45,767 bases of DNA from Candidatus Acetatifactor stercoripullorum (GTDB lineage Bacteria; Bacillota; Clostridia; Lachnospirales; Lachnospiraceae), in NCBI GenBank assembly GCA_019114005.1, contig DXGH01000039.1, positions 1 to 45,767 on the forward strand. The letters are read 5' to 3'. The translations under genes were made by a program, and so were the position numbers. Each line of letters begins with the position of its first letter. Position 1 is the first letter of the stretch. The notes under the pieces were generated by a model, which worked only from the letters and a program-made list of their open reading frames with translations, had not been told where the DNA came from and searched no databases. Shown here one piece after another: positions 43,526-45,767 of this stretch.

Positions 43526-45631
43526 TTAAATGCCAGCCTCCTCCAAGGGTCTGTTAAGCTCCTTTGTTCCCGGCAGCACAAAACGGCCCCTTTCTATGAT
43601 CGGGATTCTCACGCCGTCTCTTGTCACTGCCGTCAGCTCTCCCAGCTCGTCATAGGGTATGGTAATATCCGTATGACAGTTAAAATAGGCCTGTTCCGGC
43701 TTTGTTATCCTAAGGCTTGACACCTCGTTGTCCCTGGCCGCAATTTCCTTCCCGTCCGGATTATATACCTTGATTTCCTCCGCGTGAGAATAGCAGGTGT
43801 CTCCCACTGCAAAATGGGGCCCCGTTTTTTCTGCAATCAATATGGGAAATTTCTCCTCCACACCGTATTTTTTTGCAGCCACATAGGCTCTGGTGTTTGT
43901 ACCGATGGCAAATTCTCCCATGGGAAGACTTTCGTGGCGGCACAGTACATTTTCCCACACGAAGGCCCGGTTTTCCTCCTCATCCTCGAAGTTTCTGCAG
44001 GTGTAATCCCTGACCATGCCGTCCTGAAAGGTCAGCGTCAAATCCCGGTATTCCAGTCCGTTTAAAAACACCCTGCTCACATGCAGAATCCCATCTGTGC
44101 CCTTTAAGACGGGAGAGGTAAACACTTCCCCCACAGGAATGTTTACATCCGCCACACAATTCTCAAAGATGGTCTCCGTCTCAGGATTTTTCAGCTTATG
44201 GAGGTTCACCCGAAGGGATGTGCGGTTCCCGTTCATTCCCTTGATCTCACAGAAATCCGCCCTGTCCAGGGCATTGATCATGGTCTGCTGAATATCCCGG
44301 TAAAGCTGATAATCCAGAGTATTGATCCGAATGATCTCCTCAAACAGCTCCGGGAAGCAGGGGCCGATCTCCGGCACAGGAAAAGCAATTATGGTGAAGC
44401 TCCTCTCCTCCTCCAGGATATATTCCCGCTGCAGCTGCCCGGCCCTCGTCCGGTAATCCACCCATAGACGGTTCTGCTCCTTGGTCATGTGGGTACATTC
44501 CGGTTTGTTTACAGGCTCAAAGGATGCCTCTCCAAAGGTCTCCACCACAGCAGGCCCGGCGTATAAAAGGGCCTCCCCTTTGTATTTTTCAAAGGCCGTT
44601 CTGGATACCTCCAGCCTGCGGTTTACATAATTTTTATCCAGAAAAAGCGCTCTGTCATCCTTGTGGTCAAAATCGCACTGCCTGTTGACACTGCCGCCAA
44701 AAAAGCCGGTCTTGTACAGCGAGGGATTGTACAAAATACTGTATGCCGCCCGATAAATCACCGGCTCCAGACCCATTTTTTCAAAATTTTCAATGGCCCT
44801 TCTCATCATCCGTTCAAAGCCAAGCTGATACCGAAGCTCCACTGTTTTCTTTTTCGACAGATCCTTTCCGGTCACCTCAAATCCGATCCGATACCCTTCC
44901 GTATAGGTATCGGCCATGATATTTATAGTCTCCTGTGGCAGTCCTGCCAGAAAACGAGCCATGGTCAGCTCATTTTCCCCCACATATTCCCCGTATGCAA
45001 AAAGATACCGTACGTCAGACAAATCTCCGTTTCGGATAATGCCCGCCGCAAAGTTATGGTCCGGCACCAAAAGCTCCCTGGTTCTGTTTTCCGCCGCCAT
45101 ATCGGCATAGTCACTGACAAACCAATAGAGAATCACATGGATATCCTCATAGGAGGGCAGTTTTTCATTCTCCTGCCATTCATAGACAAAGGCTGCATAA
45201 ACCTCTGCAAAAAGCTCCAGACGAATTACCGCCTCCAGAAGCCTTTCCTCATAAAGAAAGCCGATGAGACTGCGCATTTCAACATATAAAAAGGAAAGGG
45301 CCGCTCCCATCTCCTTTCCCAGCCTTTTTACAGCATAAGCGGGGTTTGCATAGCTTTTCTCATAATTTTCCGGCAAAATATCCCGGTACAGCGCATGGTT
45401 TCGCTCCGTTAATTCCTCCAGAGACGCCTTCTTCAGACCGCCATCCTCCAGAAATTTTCCTGTCTCCTCCAGCAAAAGCAGAAATTGGGCCGTAACAGCA
45501 AAATAATCCTCAAAGGCCTGGTTTCCGAAATGCTCCTGCGGAATCTCCCGGATTCTGGACAACACTAATTTAAGCCTTTCCCTCTGCAGCTCTTTCTCTG
45601 CTTCTTGTCCTATTTCTATTTTTTCACTCAT
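43526..45631 (-). CDS. M29-family aminopeptidase with long N-terminal extension
   Basis: Predicted cytoplasmic metallo-aminopeptidase. The C-terminal part holds the full metal set of the AmpS/AmpT family: Glu502 (PVGEVFTSP), Glu573 (MGEFAIGTN), His606 (TGPHFAVG), and His653 with Asp655 (NCHTDI). At 701 residues it is about 290 longer than usual M29 enzymes (about 410); the extra N-terminal helical part has no motif I know. The assigned ATG has only a weak AGAG site upstream. It stands alone, with a palindrome before it. Confidence 0.88.
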   Translation of the reverse strand: MSEKIEIGQEAEKELQRERLKLVLSRIREIPQEHFGNQAFEDYFAVTAQFLLLLEETGKFLEDGGLKKASLEELTERNHALYRDILPENYEKSYANPAYAVKRLGKEMGAALSFLYVEMRSLIGFLYEERLLEAVIRLELFAEVYAAFVYEWQENEKLPSYEDIHVILYWFVSDYADMAAENRTRELLVPDHNFAAGIIRNGDLSDVRYLFAYGEYVGENELTMARFLAGLPQETINIMADTYTEGYRIGFEVTGKDLSKKKTVELRYQLGFERMMRRAIENFEKMGLEPVIYRAAYSILYNPSLYKTGFFGGSVNRQCDFDHKDDRALFLDKNYVNRRLEVSRTAFEKYKGEALLYAGPAVVETFGEASFEPVNKPECTHMTKEQNRLWVDYRTRAGQLQREYILEEERSFTIIAFPVPEIGPCFPELFEEIIRINTLDYQLYRDIQQTMINALDRADFCEIKGMNGNRTSLRVNLHKLKNPETETIFENCVADVNIPVGEVFTSPVLKGTDGILHVSRVFLNGLEYRDLTLTFQDGMVRDYTCRNFEDEEENRAFVWENVLCRHESLPMGEFAIGTNTRAYVAAKKYGVEEKFPILIAEKTGPHFAVGDTCYSHAEEIKVYNPDGKEIAARDNEVSSLRITKPEQAYFNCHTDITIPYDELGELTAVTRDGVRIPIIERGRFVLPGTKELNRPLEEAGI

Positions 45632-45643
45632 GATACTCTTGTA

Positions 45644-45667
45644 TGATAATTAGGAAGTTAATTATCA
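45644..45667. promoter_or_regulatory. Perfect palindrome upstream of the M29 gene
   Basis: TGATAATTA-N6-TAATTATCA, 12 bases ahead of the start codon, so inside the leader or overlapping the promoter. The size and symmetry suit a MarR-like operator; no regulator gene is adjacent in the window. The remaining bases to 45767 hold nothing I can identify. Confidence 0.6.
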
Positions 45668-45767
45668 CACGTTCCTTTCTTTTTAATATCGTGGTTCAAT
45701 ACAATTCAGATACTATGGACTTTTGATTCTTATTCTGTAGCTTGACTACTCGACTGGAGTGTATTGC

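Overview
The window reads as ordinary chromosome of an anaerobic, low-to-mid GC Firmicute, most likely a Lachnospiraceae (Clostridia). Reasons: AGGAGG-type ribosome sites, the single-chain PurL, a GntR-ClpC pair in place of CtsR-McsAB, a DUF4474 protein, a small protein that is usually annotated 'endosialidase' in this family, and an ECF S component. The family assignment comes from remembered family patterns, not from a search. Almost all genes lie on the minus strand; only alaX, the long cNMP-domain gene and a candidate small RNA lie on the plus strand.

Layout from left to right: a tRNA-Val/tRNA-Met operon with a possible integration scar beyond its terminator (1-488); argS (520-2286); a Ca2+-type P-ATPase followed by a Ktr/Trk potassium system (2358-7025); queH and a GH13 glucosidase (7117-9363); a superoxide dismutase (9462-10091); carA-carB (10237-14620); a lipoprotein (14808-15731) divergent from alaX (15916-17079); a DUF4474/metallophosphoesterase pair (17028-18886); an ECF S component, a LURP-one-like protein and an EAL-HDOD protein (18972-21379); purL (21435-25232); a small unknown gene with a TetR regulator (25302-26379), divergent from a 761-residue cNMP-domain protein of unknown function (26525-28810); a formate/nitrite channel (28803-29660); a candidate sRNA locus (29826-29974); an unknown small gene, then a decayed accessory patch with DUF4160 and DUF2442 relics and an RHH protein beside tRNA-Trp (29994-31631); a ComEC-like secreted metallo-beta-lactamase-fold protein and radA (31727-34155); the 'endosialidase' small protein, clpC and its GntR regulator (34251-37570); an SH3 membrane protein and a zinc-ribbon/HTH protein (37776-39825); purD-N-M-E (39864-43403); and an M29 peptidase with a large N-terminal extension (43526-45631).

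Functionally this is housekeeping: purine synthesis in two blocks (purL alone; purE-M-N-D together), carbamoyl phosphate synthesis, translation quality control, ion homeostasis, proteolysis and DNA repair. I do not see a complete defence or secretion system or a live mobile element. The items most worth a second look are the candidate sRNA at 29861-29974, the uncharacterised cNMP-fusion protein, the GntR-ClpC control region with its exact inverted repeat, the SH3 protein with a long intracellular Ala/Pro/Arg repeat tail, and the two scars beside tRNA genes. Promoters, terminators and operators were found by eye and are predictions.
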